In this document: positions 1 to 6,507 of the stretch, piece by piece | How the letters are laid out: each line of letters begins with the position of its first letter | How positions within the stretch are numbered: the first letter of the stretch is position 1 | Assembly: GCA_025937035.1 (NCBI GenBank) | Contig: JAICSG010000010.1 | Coordinates: 1 to 18,392 of the forward strand | Direction: 5' to 3' | From: Thermoanaerobaculia bacterium | GTDB lineage: Bacteria; Acidobacteriota; Thermoanaerobaculia; Multivoradales; UBA5704 | Length of the DNA: 18,392 nt | Notes under the pieces: generated by a model | Seen by the model: only the letters and a program-made list of their open reading frames with translations | What the model was told of the DNA's origin: nothing | Database searches by the model: none | Made by a program: the position numbers and the translations under genes

Positions 1-1
1 C

Positions 2-97
2 GTGCCGTATGGCCACGGCGCCATGGCCGAGCTCGCGCGGCTGCGGGGACGGGGCGACTGGGAGGCCGCTCTGAGCACCGGATACGTGAGCCGCTGA
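2..97 (+). CDS. C-terminal fragment of an unidentified protein
   Basis: An open frame runs in from the left edge and ends at a TGA at 95-97, giving 31 residues that end in ...LSTGYVSR. The frame keeps the G/C-rich third positions of the neighbouring genes, which supports it being coding. Too little is left to assign a family: I see an Ala/Leu/Arg-rich helix-like stretch (MAELARLRGRGDWEAAL) and no catalytic motif. The gene starts outside the window. It is separated from the next gene by about 250 nt that hold a repeat cluster, so it probably belongs to a different transcription unit. Confidence 0.5.
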   Translation: MPYGHGAMAELARLRGRGDWEAALSTGYVSR

Positions 98-125
98 AAG
101 ATCAGGAAAGGGACGAGAGAGACCT

Positions 126-192
126 CAGGGACAACAGGGACATAAAACGATTTTTTGTCCCTGGAGTCCCTGGAGTCCCTGGCGTCCCTGTG
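126..192. repeat. Inverted array of 9-nt GGGAC/GTCCC units
   Basis: The right side is a tandem of four 9-nt units starting with GTCCCTG (157-165, 166-174, 175-183, 184-192). The left side has two units on the opposite strand sense, CAGGGACAA and CAGGGACAT (126-143). The two sides face each other, so CAGGGACAACAGGGACA (126-142) can pair with 156-172 as a 17-bp stem with a two-base internal mismatch around a 13-nt A/T-rich loop that contains TTTTTT. It lies 29 nt after the stop codon of the leftmost gene. It could act as a transcription terminator or be a REP-like repeat element. The rest of the 98-349 gap shows nothing I can name. Confidence 0.75.
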
Positions 193-349
193 CAGGCTCC
201 TGGAAGATCCGCAGCGTCGAGAGCTGCGGGGTTCCGGTGGTCATGCTCTCCCTCCTGATCGTATGGGCTCACCCTCCTCTACGCGGTTTCGGGCCGGTCC
301 GGATGAAGCCGCGTGATAGCCTTCCCCAGACCATTCGGAAGGAGGTCCC

Positions 350-748
350 ATGGCCCACGCGAGAGGAACGTTCGAGGTCAAGCTGACCCCCCAGGCGGAT
401 GAGAGCGCGGCGGGCACGGGCCTCGCCAGGATGACCCTTGACAAGCAATTCCACGGCGATCTCGAAGCCACCAGCCAGGGTCAGATGCTGAGCGCCGGCA
501 CGGCCGTCCAGGGCTCGGCCGGCTACGTGGCCCTCGAGCGGGTCCGCGGCACCCTGCAGGGCCGCGCCGGTACCTTCGTGCTCCAGCATCACGGCCTGAT
601 GAATCGCGGCACGCCGAGCCTGACCATCACCGTCGTGCCGGACTCGGGCACGGAAGGGCTCACCGGGATTGCCGGCACGATGGGGATCACCATCGCGGAC
701 GGCCGGCATTCCTACGATTTCGAGCACACGCTCCCGGAAACGGCGTGA
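350..748 (+). CDS. DUF3224 domain-containing protein
   Basis: This 132-residue protein fits the DUF3224 family over its whole length. The family consists of small soluble beta-barrel proteins without a settled biochemical role. Visible family features are the opening [12 protein letters not shown] strand, the central [23 protein letters not shown] segment (two adjacent strands, residues about 59-82) and the closing [19 protein letters not shown] strand pair. No signal peptide or membrane segment is present, so it is expected in the cytosol. The ATG start is preceded by a good ribosome binding site (GGAGG at 342-346). Its TGA overlaps the GTG of the next gene (GTGA at 745-748), so the two are probably translated together. 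Confidence 0.85.
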   Translation: MAHARGTFEVKLTPQADESAAGTGLARMTLDKQFHGDLEATSQGQMLSAGTAVQGSAGYVALERVRGTLQGRAGTFVLQHHGLMNRGTPSLTITVVPDSGTEGLTGIAGTMGITIADGRHSYDFEHTLPETA

Positions 749-1446
749 GCGATCCACGACAGATCATCGCCATGGGCGGCGGCGGATTCACGATGGAGCC
801 CGAAAATCCGGCGCTGGACAAATACGTGCTGGCGGCCGCCCGCAAGGCGATGCCCGCCGTGGGCTTCCTCGCCACGGCCAGCGGCGACTCCGAAGCCTAC
901 ATCGAGCATTTTTACGCGTCGTTCGCCACCCTCCCTTGCAAGCCGTCTCACCTGCCGCTCTTCAGCCGGACGCCGGGCCTCCGGGACTACCTGCTGGCTC
1001 AGGACGTGATCTATGTCGGCGGCGGCAACACCAAGAGCATGCTGGGCGTCTGGCGCGAGTGGGGACTGCCCGAGCGGCTGCGGGAGGCGTGGGAGGCGGG
1101 CGTCGTTCTCGCCGGGGTGAGCGCCGGAGCGGTCTGCTGGTTCGAGGCCGCGCTCTCGGACGCCTATGAGGGGAGGCTCCGCGTGATCCAATGCCTCGGA
1201 TTTCTCTCCGGGAGCTGCATCGTCCACTACGACAGCGATCCGGAGCGCCGCCCCGAGTACCACCGGCGTGTGAGCGCCGGCGGGATCGCCCCCGGGCTCG
1301 CCCTCGACAACAGCGCGGCGGTGCACTTCCTCGGCGATCAGATCCACCGCGTGGTCGCCTCGCGGCCGGGGGTTACGGCCTACCGGGTAGGAGTGGAGAG
1401 CGGAACAGCGCGGGAGGAGCCTCTGCCGGTTGAGCATATAGTGTAA
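745..1446 (+). CDS. Peptidase E-like protein (peptidase family S51)
   Basis: This 233-residue protein has the S51 fold of dipeptidase E and cyanophycinase relatives. The nucleophile elbow is GVSAG with Ser126. It is preceded by the YVGGGNT loop (residues 90-96) that shapes the active site in this family. A downstream [12 protein letters not shown] segment (His161) and [10 protein letters not shown] (Asp188) are family-typical. S51 enzymes are Ser hydrolases; classical PepE cleaves Asp-Xaa dipeptides in the cytosol. This sequence matches the broader peptidase E-like group more than classical Salmonella PepE, so the substrate is uncertain. No signal peptide is present. The start is a GTG overlapping the DUF3224 stop codon, which implies translational coupling; no other start in this frame fits the N-terminal IIAMGGGGF strand. 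Confidence 0.85.
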   Translation: MSDPRQIIAMGGGGFTMEPENPALDKYVLAAARKAMPAVGFLATASGDSEAYIEHFYASFATLPCKPSHLPLFSRTPGLRDYLLAQDVIYVGGGNTKSMLGVWREWGLPERLREAWEAGVVLAGVSAGAVCWFEAALSDAYEGRLRVIQCLGFLSGSCIVHYDSDPERRPEYHRRVSAGGIAPGLALDNSAAVHFLGDQIHRVVASRPGVTAYRVGVESGTAREEPLPVEHIV

Positions 1447-1490
1447 GGGCTCGGGATGAGCCCGGCGCCATGGACGACAGGGGGTGGAAG

Positions 1491-1793
1491 ATGGTCAAGA
1501 CCGCTTTGTACGTTCGACTCGAGGCCAAGCCGGGGAAGGAGCGGGAGGTAGCCGATTTCCTCCGCGCGGGCCTGCCGCTGGTCGAGGAAGAGCCGGCGAC
1601 GACCGCCTGGTTCGGCATCCAGATGGGGCCCACCACCTTCGGCATCTTCGACGCCTTCCCCGACGAGGCCGGCCGGGAGGCTCACCTCTCCGGCAAGGTC
1701 GCCGCGGCGCTGATGGCGAAGGCGCCGGACCTCCTCGCGGATCCGCCGAAGATCCAGAAGGTGGACGTGCTGGCGGCGAAGCTGCCGAAATAA
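1491..1793 (+). CDS. Putative quinol monooxygenase, ABM domain
   Basis: A protein of about 100 residues with the ferredoxin-like antibiotic biosynthesis monooxygenase (ABM) fold. It shows an opening strand TALYVRLEAKPGKE, a helix ending near the Glu-rich VEEEPATTAWF segment, the strand TTFGIFDAF, and a helix with EAHLSGKVAAALM. ABM proteins are small cofactor-free or heme-binding oxygenases, often acting on quinols or polyketides; this member's substrate cannot be read from sequence. I prefer the ATG at 1491 because GGGGGTGGA sits just upstream. An in-frame ATG at 1470 would add seven residues but has no ribosome binding site. Only 20 nt separate its stop from the RiPP precursor, so the two are probably co-transcribed. 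Confidence 0.75.
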   Translation: MVKTALYVRLEAKPGKEREVADFLRAGLPLVEEEPATTAWFGIQMGPTTFGIFDAFPDEAGREAHLSGKVAAALMAKAPDLLADPPKIQKVDVLAAKLPK

Positions 1794-1813
1794 ATCAATA
1801 GGAGGAGATCGCG

Positions 1814-2002
1814 ATGAGAAAACAGATCAGAAAGCTGACCCTGCACCGCGAGACGTTGCTCCGGCTGGAGCGCTCCGAGCTCGGGCGGGTGCGCGGCGGC
1901 CAAGTCGCCAGGCTCAGCGGCGAGGACACCTGTGGCGCGTGCGACACCATCGCTTCCTGCACCGAGCTCCAGGAGGACTGCTGCGTCACGACGGCGATCT
2001 AG
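1814..2002 (+). CDS. Class I lanthipeptide-like RiPP precursor peptide
   Basis: This 62-residue peptide has a basic, Leu/Glu-patterned leader, KLTLHRETLLRLERSELG, ending in a Gly-Gly at residues 28-29. The layout matches the leader type seen in class I lanthipeptide precursors of Bacteroidota and Acidobacteriota (K-L-x-L-x-K/R-E-T...L-x-x-x-E-L-x-x-V-x-G-G). The C-terminal half, after GG, holds five Cys (40, 43, 49, 56, 57) and seven Ser/Thr (Ser35, Thr39, Thr45, Ser48, Thr50, Thr59, Thr60), suitable for dehydration and thioether rings. It has a very strong ribosome binding site (AGGAGGAGAT at 1800-1809). No LanB, LanC, LanM, protease or transporter lies in the window, so maturation would need enzymes encoded elsewhere. 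Upstream is an ABM oxygenase; downstream, 3 nt away, is a GNAT enzyme. An alternative is a Cys-rich cytosolic peptide that is never modified. Confidence 0.72.
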   Translation: MRKQIRKLTLHRETLLRLERSELGRVRGGQVARLSGEDTCGACDTIASCTELQEDCCVTTAI

Positions 2003-2005
2003 CCG

Positions 2006-2590
2006 ATGAGAGCCGGGCTTGGAGCGGTGATCGAGCTGGTCCCCTTCACCGAAGCGGACATCGACCCGCTCCTCGGCTGGGTCCGCTCGCTGGAGGAGCT
2101 CTTCTTCTGGACGGCCTCCAGCTTCGGATATCCGCTGACCCGCGAGCACATCACGCAGCACATGCGGGATTGCGCCGCGCGCGGCGACCGGCTGATCTTC
2201 AAGGCGGTCGAATCCGCGAGCGGCGAGGCGGTCGGCTACGTGGAGCTCGGCGCCCTCGATCCCCGCAACCGGTCGGCGCGGATCGGCCGGGTGCTGATCG
2301 CTCCTCCGGCGCGGGGGCGCGGGTTGGGGGCCGGGATGATGCGGGCGGCTCTCGCCTATGCCTTCGACGTGCGCCAGGTGCACCGGGCCGAGCTCGGGGT
2401 CTTCGACGTGAACCCGCGCGCCCTCGCCCTCTACGAGCGGGTGGGGTTCCGGCGCGAGGGGACGCGCCGGGAGTCGTTCAAGGTCCCGGAGGAGCTCGGA
2501 GGGGGGTACTGGAGCGAGATCGTCATGAGCGTGCTGGCTTCGGAGTGGGCCGCTATGCGGAATCACGATCCCATCTCCGATTCAGCTTGA
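2006..2590 (+). CDS. GNAT family N-acetyltransferase (RimJ/RimL type)
   Basis: This 194-residue protein is an acetyl-CoA-dependent N-acetyltransferase of the GNAT superfamily. The acetyl-CoA pyrophosphate-binding loop is RGRGLG (residues 103-108) after the strand ARIGRVLIAP. The C-terminal NPRALALYERVGFRREG motif is characteristic of RimJ/RimL/SpeG-like members that acetylate protein N-termini, amines or small molecules. The ATG lies 3 nt after the stop codon of the RiPP precursor and has no strong ribosome binding site of its own, so it is probably translated by coupling. That placement makes the precursor peptide a candidate substrate (N-terminal or Lys acetylation) or the GNAT a self-protection factor, but both are inference. 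An in-frame GTG at 2027 is a weaker alternative start. Confidence 0.85.
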   Translation: MRAGLGAVIELVPFTEADIDPLLGWVRSLEELFFWTASSFGYPLTREHITQHMRDCAARGDRLIFKAVESASGEAVGYVELGALDPRNRSARIGRVLIAPPARGRGLGAGMMRAALAYAFDVRQVHRAELGVFDVNPRALALYERVGFRREGTRRESFKVPEELGGGYWSEIVMSVLASEWAAMRNHDPISDSA

Positions 2591-2615
2591 CCGCCCTCTT
2601 ATTTGAAGATATCTT
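2587..2615 (+). promoter_or_regulatory. Candidate sigma70-type promoter of the Cys-rich peptide gene
   Basis: TTGACC (2587-2592) and TATCTT (2610-2615) are separated by 17 nt. They sit in the one locally A/T-rich patch between the GNAT gene and the small secreted peptide. The -35 box overlaps the GNAT stop codon. A start site near 2622 would leave a leader of about 80 nt. Confidence 0.4.
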
Positions 2616-2704
2616 CTACAATCTATTCGCGGCGTTACTGTGGCTCGACTGGGCTCCAGTGCTCGCCATGAGGTTTCATCGTTCGTCTCGAAGAGGTACG
2701 AAGT

Positions 2705-2893
2705 ATGCGCCGTAAGCTCCTGATGCTCGCAGCTCCCCTGGCCCTCCTGCTCGCCTCGCTTTCGGTTCCGGCGTCCGCCCTGGTCAATTGCAGTTGCATG
2801 TACTGCGCCTCTCACGGTCCGGACACCGTCTGCAAGCTCCCCGACGGCTCCACGACGAACTGCATCTTCTTCCAGTCCAACAACTGCCCATAG
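2705..2893 (+). CDS. Small secreted six-cysteine peptide
   Basis: This 62-residue protein has a clear Sec signal peptide: RRK at the N-terminus, the hydrophobic core LLMLAAPLALLLASL, and a VPASA site predicting cleavage after residue 25. The mature part would be about 37 residues with six Cys (29, 31, 34, 43, 53, 61), in the pattern CxC-xx-C then more widely spaced, plus Gly/Asn/Ser turns. That suggests a small disulfide-knotted or metal-binding exported peptide. I recognise no named family. It has an AAGAGG ribosome binding site 8 nt before the ATG, a candidate promoter upstream and a strong hairpin 14 nt after its stop, so it seems to be its own transcription unit. It could be an exported bacteriocin-like or structural peptide; there is no modifying gene next to it. 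Confidence 0.7.
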   Translation: MRRKLLMLAAPLALLLASLSVPASALVNCSCMYCASHGPDTVCKLPDGSTTNCIFFQSNNCP

Positions 2894-2906
2894 ACCCTGA
2901 GCCGCA

Positions 2907-2946
2907 TCGCCGCCCTGAGCAGGCCTCCCCTGCTCAGGGACGGCGG
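2907..2946 (+). terminator. Strong hairpin, probable terminator of the Cys-rich peptide gene
   Basis: CCCTGAGCAGG (2913-2923) and CCTGCTCAGGG (2929-2939) form a perfect 11-bp stem with a 5-nt loop. After one bulged A (2940), CGCCG (2908-2912) pairs with CGGCG (2941-2945), and a T-G wobble closes it. It begins 14 nt past the TAG at 2891-2893. No T-run follows, so it is not a textbook intrinsic terminator. It may stop transcription with a factor or protect a 3' end. Confidence 0.6.
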
Positions 2947-2960
2947 ACGCGCTCTCTCCG

Positions 2961-2966
2961 TATAAT
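2961..2966 (+). promoter_or_regulatory. Perfect -10 box upstream of the M19 dipeptidase gene
   Basis: TATAAT stands in a G/C-rich gap, 45 nt before the ATG at 3012. No good -35 hexamer is visible at 16-18 nt upstream, because that position falls in the preceding hairpin. An activator, or the -10 box alone, may set initiation near 2973. The gene also has a strong ribosome binding site, GGAGGAG at 3001-3007. Confidence 0.45.
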
Positions 2967-3011
2967 CTCCGACTGCATCTCGCCGAGGAGGCGCGGACCC
3001 GGAGGAGCGCA

Positions 3012-4160
3012 ATGTCCGGAAGCCTGGATCGCCGGCGGTTCATCTTTCTCTCCACCCTGGCGGCGGCCAACGCGGCCGTGCCGCGCCCGATGGCGGGGAC
3101 AATGGCGGAGGCCGCGGCGGGAGCCTCTCCACCGCATTGGGACGGATACGACCAGGCGATCCTCATCGACGCCCTGGGCGGGCCCGGCGGCGGTGACGGC
3201 CCGCTGACGGCGGCCCAGATCGCCGACATCCGGTCCTCCGGGCTCACCGCGGTGAACCTCACCGTCGGCGCCCTGGGCAGCGGCGCGGACGTTTTCGAGC
3301 AGACCTTCAAGACGATCGGGTTCTGGGAGCGGGAGATCGATACCCACCCGGACGTTCTGACGCGGGTCAAGTCGGCCGCGGACCTCGACCGGGCCAAGGA
3401 GAGCCGCCGGCTGGGGATCATCTACGGCTTCCAGGACGCCACGCCGCTCGGCGACGATCCCGGCCGGGTGGAGCTGTTCAGCCGCTTCGGGGTGAGGATC
3501 ATCCAGCTCACCTACAACCGGCGGAACCTCCTCGGCGACGGCTGCCTGGAGCCCGCCAACGCGGGCCTGAGCCGTCTGGGCCAGCAGGTGGTGGAGCGGA
3601 TGAACGAGCTCGGGGTGCTGGTGGACCTCAGCCACTGCGGCCACCGCACCACCCTGGACGGCATCGCGATGTCGAAGAAGCCGGTGGCGATCACCCACGC
3701 CGGCTGCGCCGCGATCGCCGACCTCCCCCGCAACAAGACGGACGAGGAGCTCCGCCGGCTCGCGGAGAAGGGCGGCGTGATGGGCATCTACTTCATGCCT
3801 TTCCTGCGTACCAAGGGGCAGCCGACCTCGGCGGACCTGATCCGTCACATCGAGCACGCCGTGAACGTGGCCGGCGAGGACCACGTGGGTCTGGGGACGG
3901 ACGGCGGGATCTCCGGCATCGAATTGACGCCCGAATTCATCAAGCATCACCGCGAGGACGTCCAGAACCGGCGGCGCTTGGGGATCTCCGCGCCGGGCGA
4001 GGAGGAGGACGTCTATACCTTCCTGCCGGACCTCAACACCCCACGCCGCTTCGAGACCCTGGCCGCCATGCTGCGGGAGCGGGGTCACTCCCAGGCGCGG
4101 ATCGGGAAGATCCTGGGCGGCAACTTCGCGCGGCTGTTCCGGGAGGTCTGGGCGGCGTAG
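3012..4160 (+). CDS. Membrane dipeptidase homologue (peptidase family M19), Tat-exported
   Basis: This 382-residue protein begins with a probable Tat signal, DRRRFIF (residues 6-12), then a short hydrophobic run with Ala-rich cleavage options, so it likely acts in the periplasm. The M19 amidohydrolase barrel follows: LIDALGG (about 51-57), IIYGFQDATPL (136-146), RFGVRIIQLTYN (158-169), VDLSHCG with His208, AITHAG with His229, and HVGLGTDGG with Asp297. M19 enzymes are zinc peptidases that cleave dipeptides, including D-residue ones. Here the usual HxD ligand pair at the start of the barrel is absent, and the bridging Glu position reads Gln (Gln141), while both later His are kept. Activity and metal content may therefore differ from renal dipeptidase. 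It ends directly against the convergent UbiA gene. Confidence 0.85.
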   Translation: MSGSLDRRRFIFLSTLAAANAAVPRPMAGTMAEAAAGASPPHWDGYDQAILIDALGGPGGGDGPLTAAQIADIRSSGLTAVNLTVGALGSGADVFEQTFKTIGFWEREIDTHPDVLTRVKSAADLDRAKESRRLGIIYGFQDATPLGDDPGRVELFSRFGVRIIQLTYNRRNLLGDGCLEPANAGLSRLGQQVVERMNELGVLVDLSHCGHRTTLDGIAMSKKPVAITHAGCAAIADLPRNKTDEELRRLAEKGGVMGIYFMPFLRTKGQPTSADLIRHIEHAVNVAGEDHVGLGTDGGISGIELTPEFIKHHREDVQNRRRLGISAPGEEEDVYTFLPDLNTPRRFETLAAMLRERGHSQARIGKILGGNFARLFREVWAA

Positions 4161-5147
4161 CTAGAACATATACGCCAGCGCGAACGCCACCTGGGCCCCC
4201 ATCATCATCAGGTACATGTGCTTCCAGGACGGATGGTTCTCCGTCTCGGTGAGCGATTTGGGGTCGCGCAGGATCAGCCAGACGGTGTAGGCGCCCCAGA
4301 CCGTGAAGATCAGGCCGAAGGCGGTGAGGATCACCGGGTTGCCCGTCAGGATGGCGTGGGACGGGTTCTGCGGATCGCGCAGGTAGGCCCCGAGGGGCAC
4401 GAAGAGCCAGGGAATGATGAAGAAGGGGCTGATGATCCAGGCGGCCTTCTGGGCGCCGTAGAGGATCGGCAGCGTCCGGCAGCCGCCGGCGCGGTCGCCT
4501 TCCATGTCCGCGAAATCCTTGGTCGAGGCGGCGCCGATCAGGAAGAGCCCGATCACCCCTCCGATGTACCAGGGCTCGGTGAAGCTCACGTGGGCCACCA
4601 TGGCCCAGCCCGCCACCTTGAGCAACACCCCGCGCGGAATGGCGATCGTGAAATTGGCGAGCATGCCGCGGACCTTCGTCCGCCCCAGCCCCGGGGCCGA
4701 GTAGATGAAAGTGAAGAGCAGGCCCGCCAGATAGATGAAGAAGGTCACGTGCTCGCCAAGGGGCGCCGTGAGCTTCTCCCGCAGGGTGTTGTAGGGATAG
4801 GGCACCACCAGCCAGGTGGGGATCAGCGCCAGGGCGTAGAAGATCCAGGAGAAGATCCAGGCCTCGCGCAGCGAGAGGGCGCCGGTCACCAGCGGCCGGG
4901 TCGGCTTGTTGAGGCGGTCGATCTCCAGGTCGTAGATCTGGTTGATGGCGTTCGAGGCCGCGTTCATGAAGCTCGCGCAGAGAGAGCCGAGGATCACCGT
5001 GAGCACCACGGGCAGGGTGACGCCGCGCGAGGGGTCCGGGTTGTGGACCGAGCCGAAGGCGCAGATCGAGCCCGAGACGATGCCCAGGAGCGGCGGCAAC
5101 AGGGTGAACGGACGCGAGAGCTGCGAGTAGAGCGAAAGCTTGGACAA
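4161..5147 (-). CDS. UbiA family prenyltransferase
   Basis: This 328-residue polytopic membrane protein of the UbiA superfamily transfers a prenyl chain from a prenyl diphosphate to an acceptor. The first Mg-diphosphate motif is N69-QIY-D73-LEI-D77 in NAINQIYDLEIDRLNKPTRPL-like context; the second is D211-FA-D214-MEG-D218. About eight to nine hydrophobic helices fit the family. Sequence style around residues 150-180 recalls chlorophyll synthase and geranylgeranyl-transfer members more than 4-hydroxybenzoate transferases, but the acceptor cannot be fixed. The start is a TTG preceded by GAGG that overlaps the stop region of the upstream kinase/DUF92 gene, with a 10-nt gap. It is the last gene of the long minus-strand array and directly follows a gene whose product could make its prenyl diphosphate donor. 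Confidence 0.88.
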   Translation of the reverse strand: MSKLSLYSQLSRPFTLLPPLLGIVSGSICAFGSVHNPDPSRGVTLPVVLTVILGSLCASFMNAASNAINQIYDLEIDRLNKPTRPLVTGALSLREAWIFSWIFYALALIPTWLVVPYPYNTLREKLTAPLGEHVTFFIYLAGLLFTFIYSAPGLGRTKVRGMLANFTIAIPRGVLLKVAGWAMVAHVSFTEPWYIGGVIGLFLIGAASTKDFADMEGDRAGGCRTLPILYGAQKAAWIISPFFIIPWLFVPLGAYLRDPQNPSHAILTGNPVILTAFGLIFTVWGAYTVWLILRDPKSLTETENHPSWKHMYLMMMGAQVAFALAYMF

Positions 5148-5157
5148 GAGATCGACC

Positions 5158-6507
5158 TCAGACGACCCAGGCGTAGAAGGCCGCGGCGACCAGGGCCCCC
5201 ACCAGGGTGTTCAGGAAATTGAGCGCTTCGGTGTCGAGGAGCTGGCGCTTTTCGAGCGCGGCCCCCACGACGCTCTCGAACGTGGTGCCCACGAAGGCGG
5301 CGACGACGACCGCCACCACCCCCTTCCACGGGAACAGGCCGAGCGCCGCGCCGAGGGCCGCGATCACCAGCGAGGCGAGGATGCCGGCGGTCGTGCCTTC
5401 CAGGGAGACGGCCCCCTCGGTGCCTCGCGGCACCGGGCGGAAGGTGGTGGCGAGGTAGGTGCGGCGGCCCAGGAGCTGGCCGATCTCGCTCGACGAGGTG
5501 TCGGCGGCGGCGGTGGCGAAGGCCCCCGCGAAGGCCAGGGCGAAGAGCACGGGGTACGGCGTCAACGCCGCGAACAGGGCGCAGGCGGTGGCCACCCCGG
5601 CGTTGGCGAGGGCGTGGCGGGCGCCGCGGCGCCCCTTGTCCTCCTGGGCGAGCTTCTCGGCCGCCTTCTTGCGGTAGCCGAATTTGGTGGCGGCGCTGCC
5701 GATCACGAAGAAAGCCATCAGCAGCAGGTACCCTTGCCAGTCCAGGAAGGCGTAGATCAGGAAGCCCACCAGGAAGCCGGCGATCACCCCCGAGCGGTTC
5801 ACCGTGCGGGCGGCGTAGGCGGCGCCGGCCAGGGCCGCGTTGACCGCGGCGGCCAGGAGCAGCTTTACCGGCAGGTGGGGATCGGCCAGAAAGGCCCCCC
5901 AGTGCCCCTGGGTGAGCACGAGGCCGAGCAGGAAGAGCCCGGAGACCAGCGGCACGCCGATGTTGTCGTCCAGCCCCTGAGGGAGCGATTCGATGCCCGC
6001 GGCGAGGAGGGCGGTGAGGAAGCAGGCCGCGAAGGCGAACGCCCAGCCGTAGGACCTTCCCTGGTTCGGCGCCGTCCAGACCAGCAGCACGGCCGCTCCC
6101 ACGGTGCCGAAGAGGACGTAGGCGAACGAGCCGATCCAGCTCTTGCGGGGGTTCCAGGGGAGCCGGTGCCGCCCCAGGGCGATGCCGGCCACCGAGGCCA
6201 TGCCGTCGCCGAAGGCGAGGATCCCCCAGGCCGCCGCGGCCACCTCCAGCCGCCGCCAGAAGACGAGGATCAGCATCAGCACGGCGAGCGGATAGAGGAC
6301 GATGCCGAGCGAGCCGCCGGACTCCAGCTCGTGCTGCCGCCAGAGCTTGCGCCCGCCGACGTGCGGCAGGACGAAGAGGTTCATGCAGAGCGCGCAGAGG
6401 GCGAGGAGGGCCGAATACAGGGGCCCGAGGTAGCGCAGGGCGAAGGCGATCAGCCCCACCCCCATGTGGACGGCCTTGCGGGCCAGCTCGCCACGGTTGA
6501 GGGCCAT
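5158..6507 (-). CDS. Fused prenol kinase (VTE5/dolichol kinase-like) and DUF92 (VTE6-like) membrane protein
   Basis: This 449-residue protein is very hydrophobic. Residues 1 to about 200 look like the dolichol/phytol/farnesol kinase family: ELARKAVHMGVG (the R-K-x-x-H motif), FGDGMASVAGIALGRH (99-114), a KSWIGS loop (122-127) and LDDNIGVPLVSG (179-190). Residues from about 220 to 449 form a DUF92/TMEM19 domain: NRSGVIAGFLVGFLIY, IGSAATKFGYRKK, AADTSSSEIGQLLG, RGTEGAVSLEGTTAG and GTTFESVVGA. Plant VTE5 phosphorylates phytol, and VTE6, a DUF92 protein, phosphorylates phytyl-phosphate, so one polypeptide could convert a prenol to its diphosphate in two steps. The ATG at 6507 overlaps the stop of the SDR gene (TAATG). 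The open frame extends much further upstream, but that part is an Arg/Pro-rich shadow of the SDR gene. Confidence 0.85.
   Translation of the reverse strand: MALNRGELARKAVHMGVGLIAFALRYLGPLYSALLALCALCMNLFVLPHVGGRKLWRQHELESGGSLGIVLYPLAVLMLILVFWRRLEVAAAAWGILAFGDGMASVAGIALGRHRLPWNPRKSWIGSFAYVLFGTVGAAVLLVWTAPNQGRSYGWAFAFAACFLTALLAAGIESLPQGLDDNIGVPLVSGLFLLGLVLTQGHWGAFLADPHLPVKLLLAAAVNAALAGAAYAARTVNRSGVIAGFLVGFLIYAFLDWQGYLLLMAFFVIGSAATKFGYRKKAAEKLAQEDKGRRGARHALANAGVATACALFAALTPYPVLFALAFAGAFATAAADTSSSEIGQLLGRRTYLATTFRPVPRGTEGAVSLEGTTAGILASLVIAALGAALGLFPWKGVVAVVVAAFVGTTFESVVGAALEKRQLLDTEALNFLNTLVGALVAAAFYAWVV

Noticed and set aside
157..192. Tandem 9-mers as a CRISPR array
   Set aside because: The units are contiguous with no unique spacers and are far too short for CRISPR repeats.
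1437..1442. TATAGT as a possible -10 box before the ABM gene
   Set aside because: No -35 hexamer lies at a suitable distance and it falls inside the end of the peptidase E-like gene.
2668..2715. A 15-codon upstream ORF overlapping the start of the Cys-rich peptide gene
   Set aside because: It has no ribosome binding site, and such short frames arise by chance; regulatory attenuation cannot be supported.
2582..3421. 279-codon minus-strand open frame across the Cys-rich peptide and dipeptidase start
   Set aside because: It spans a promoter, a hairpin and two well-supported plus-strand genes and shows no motif.
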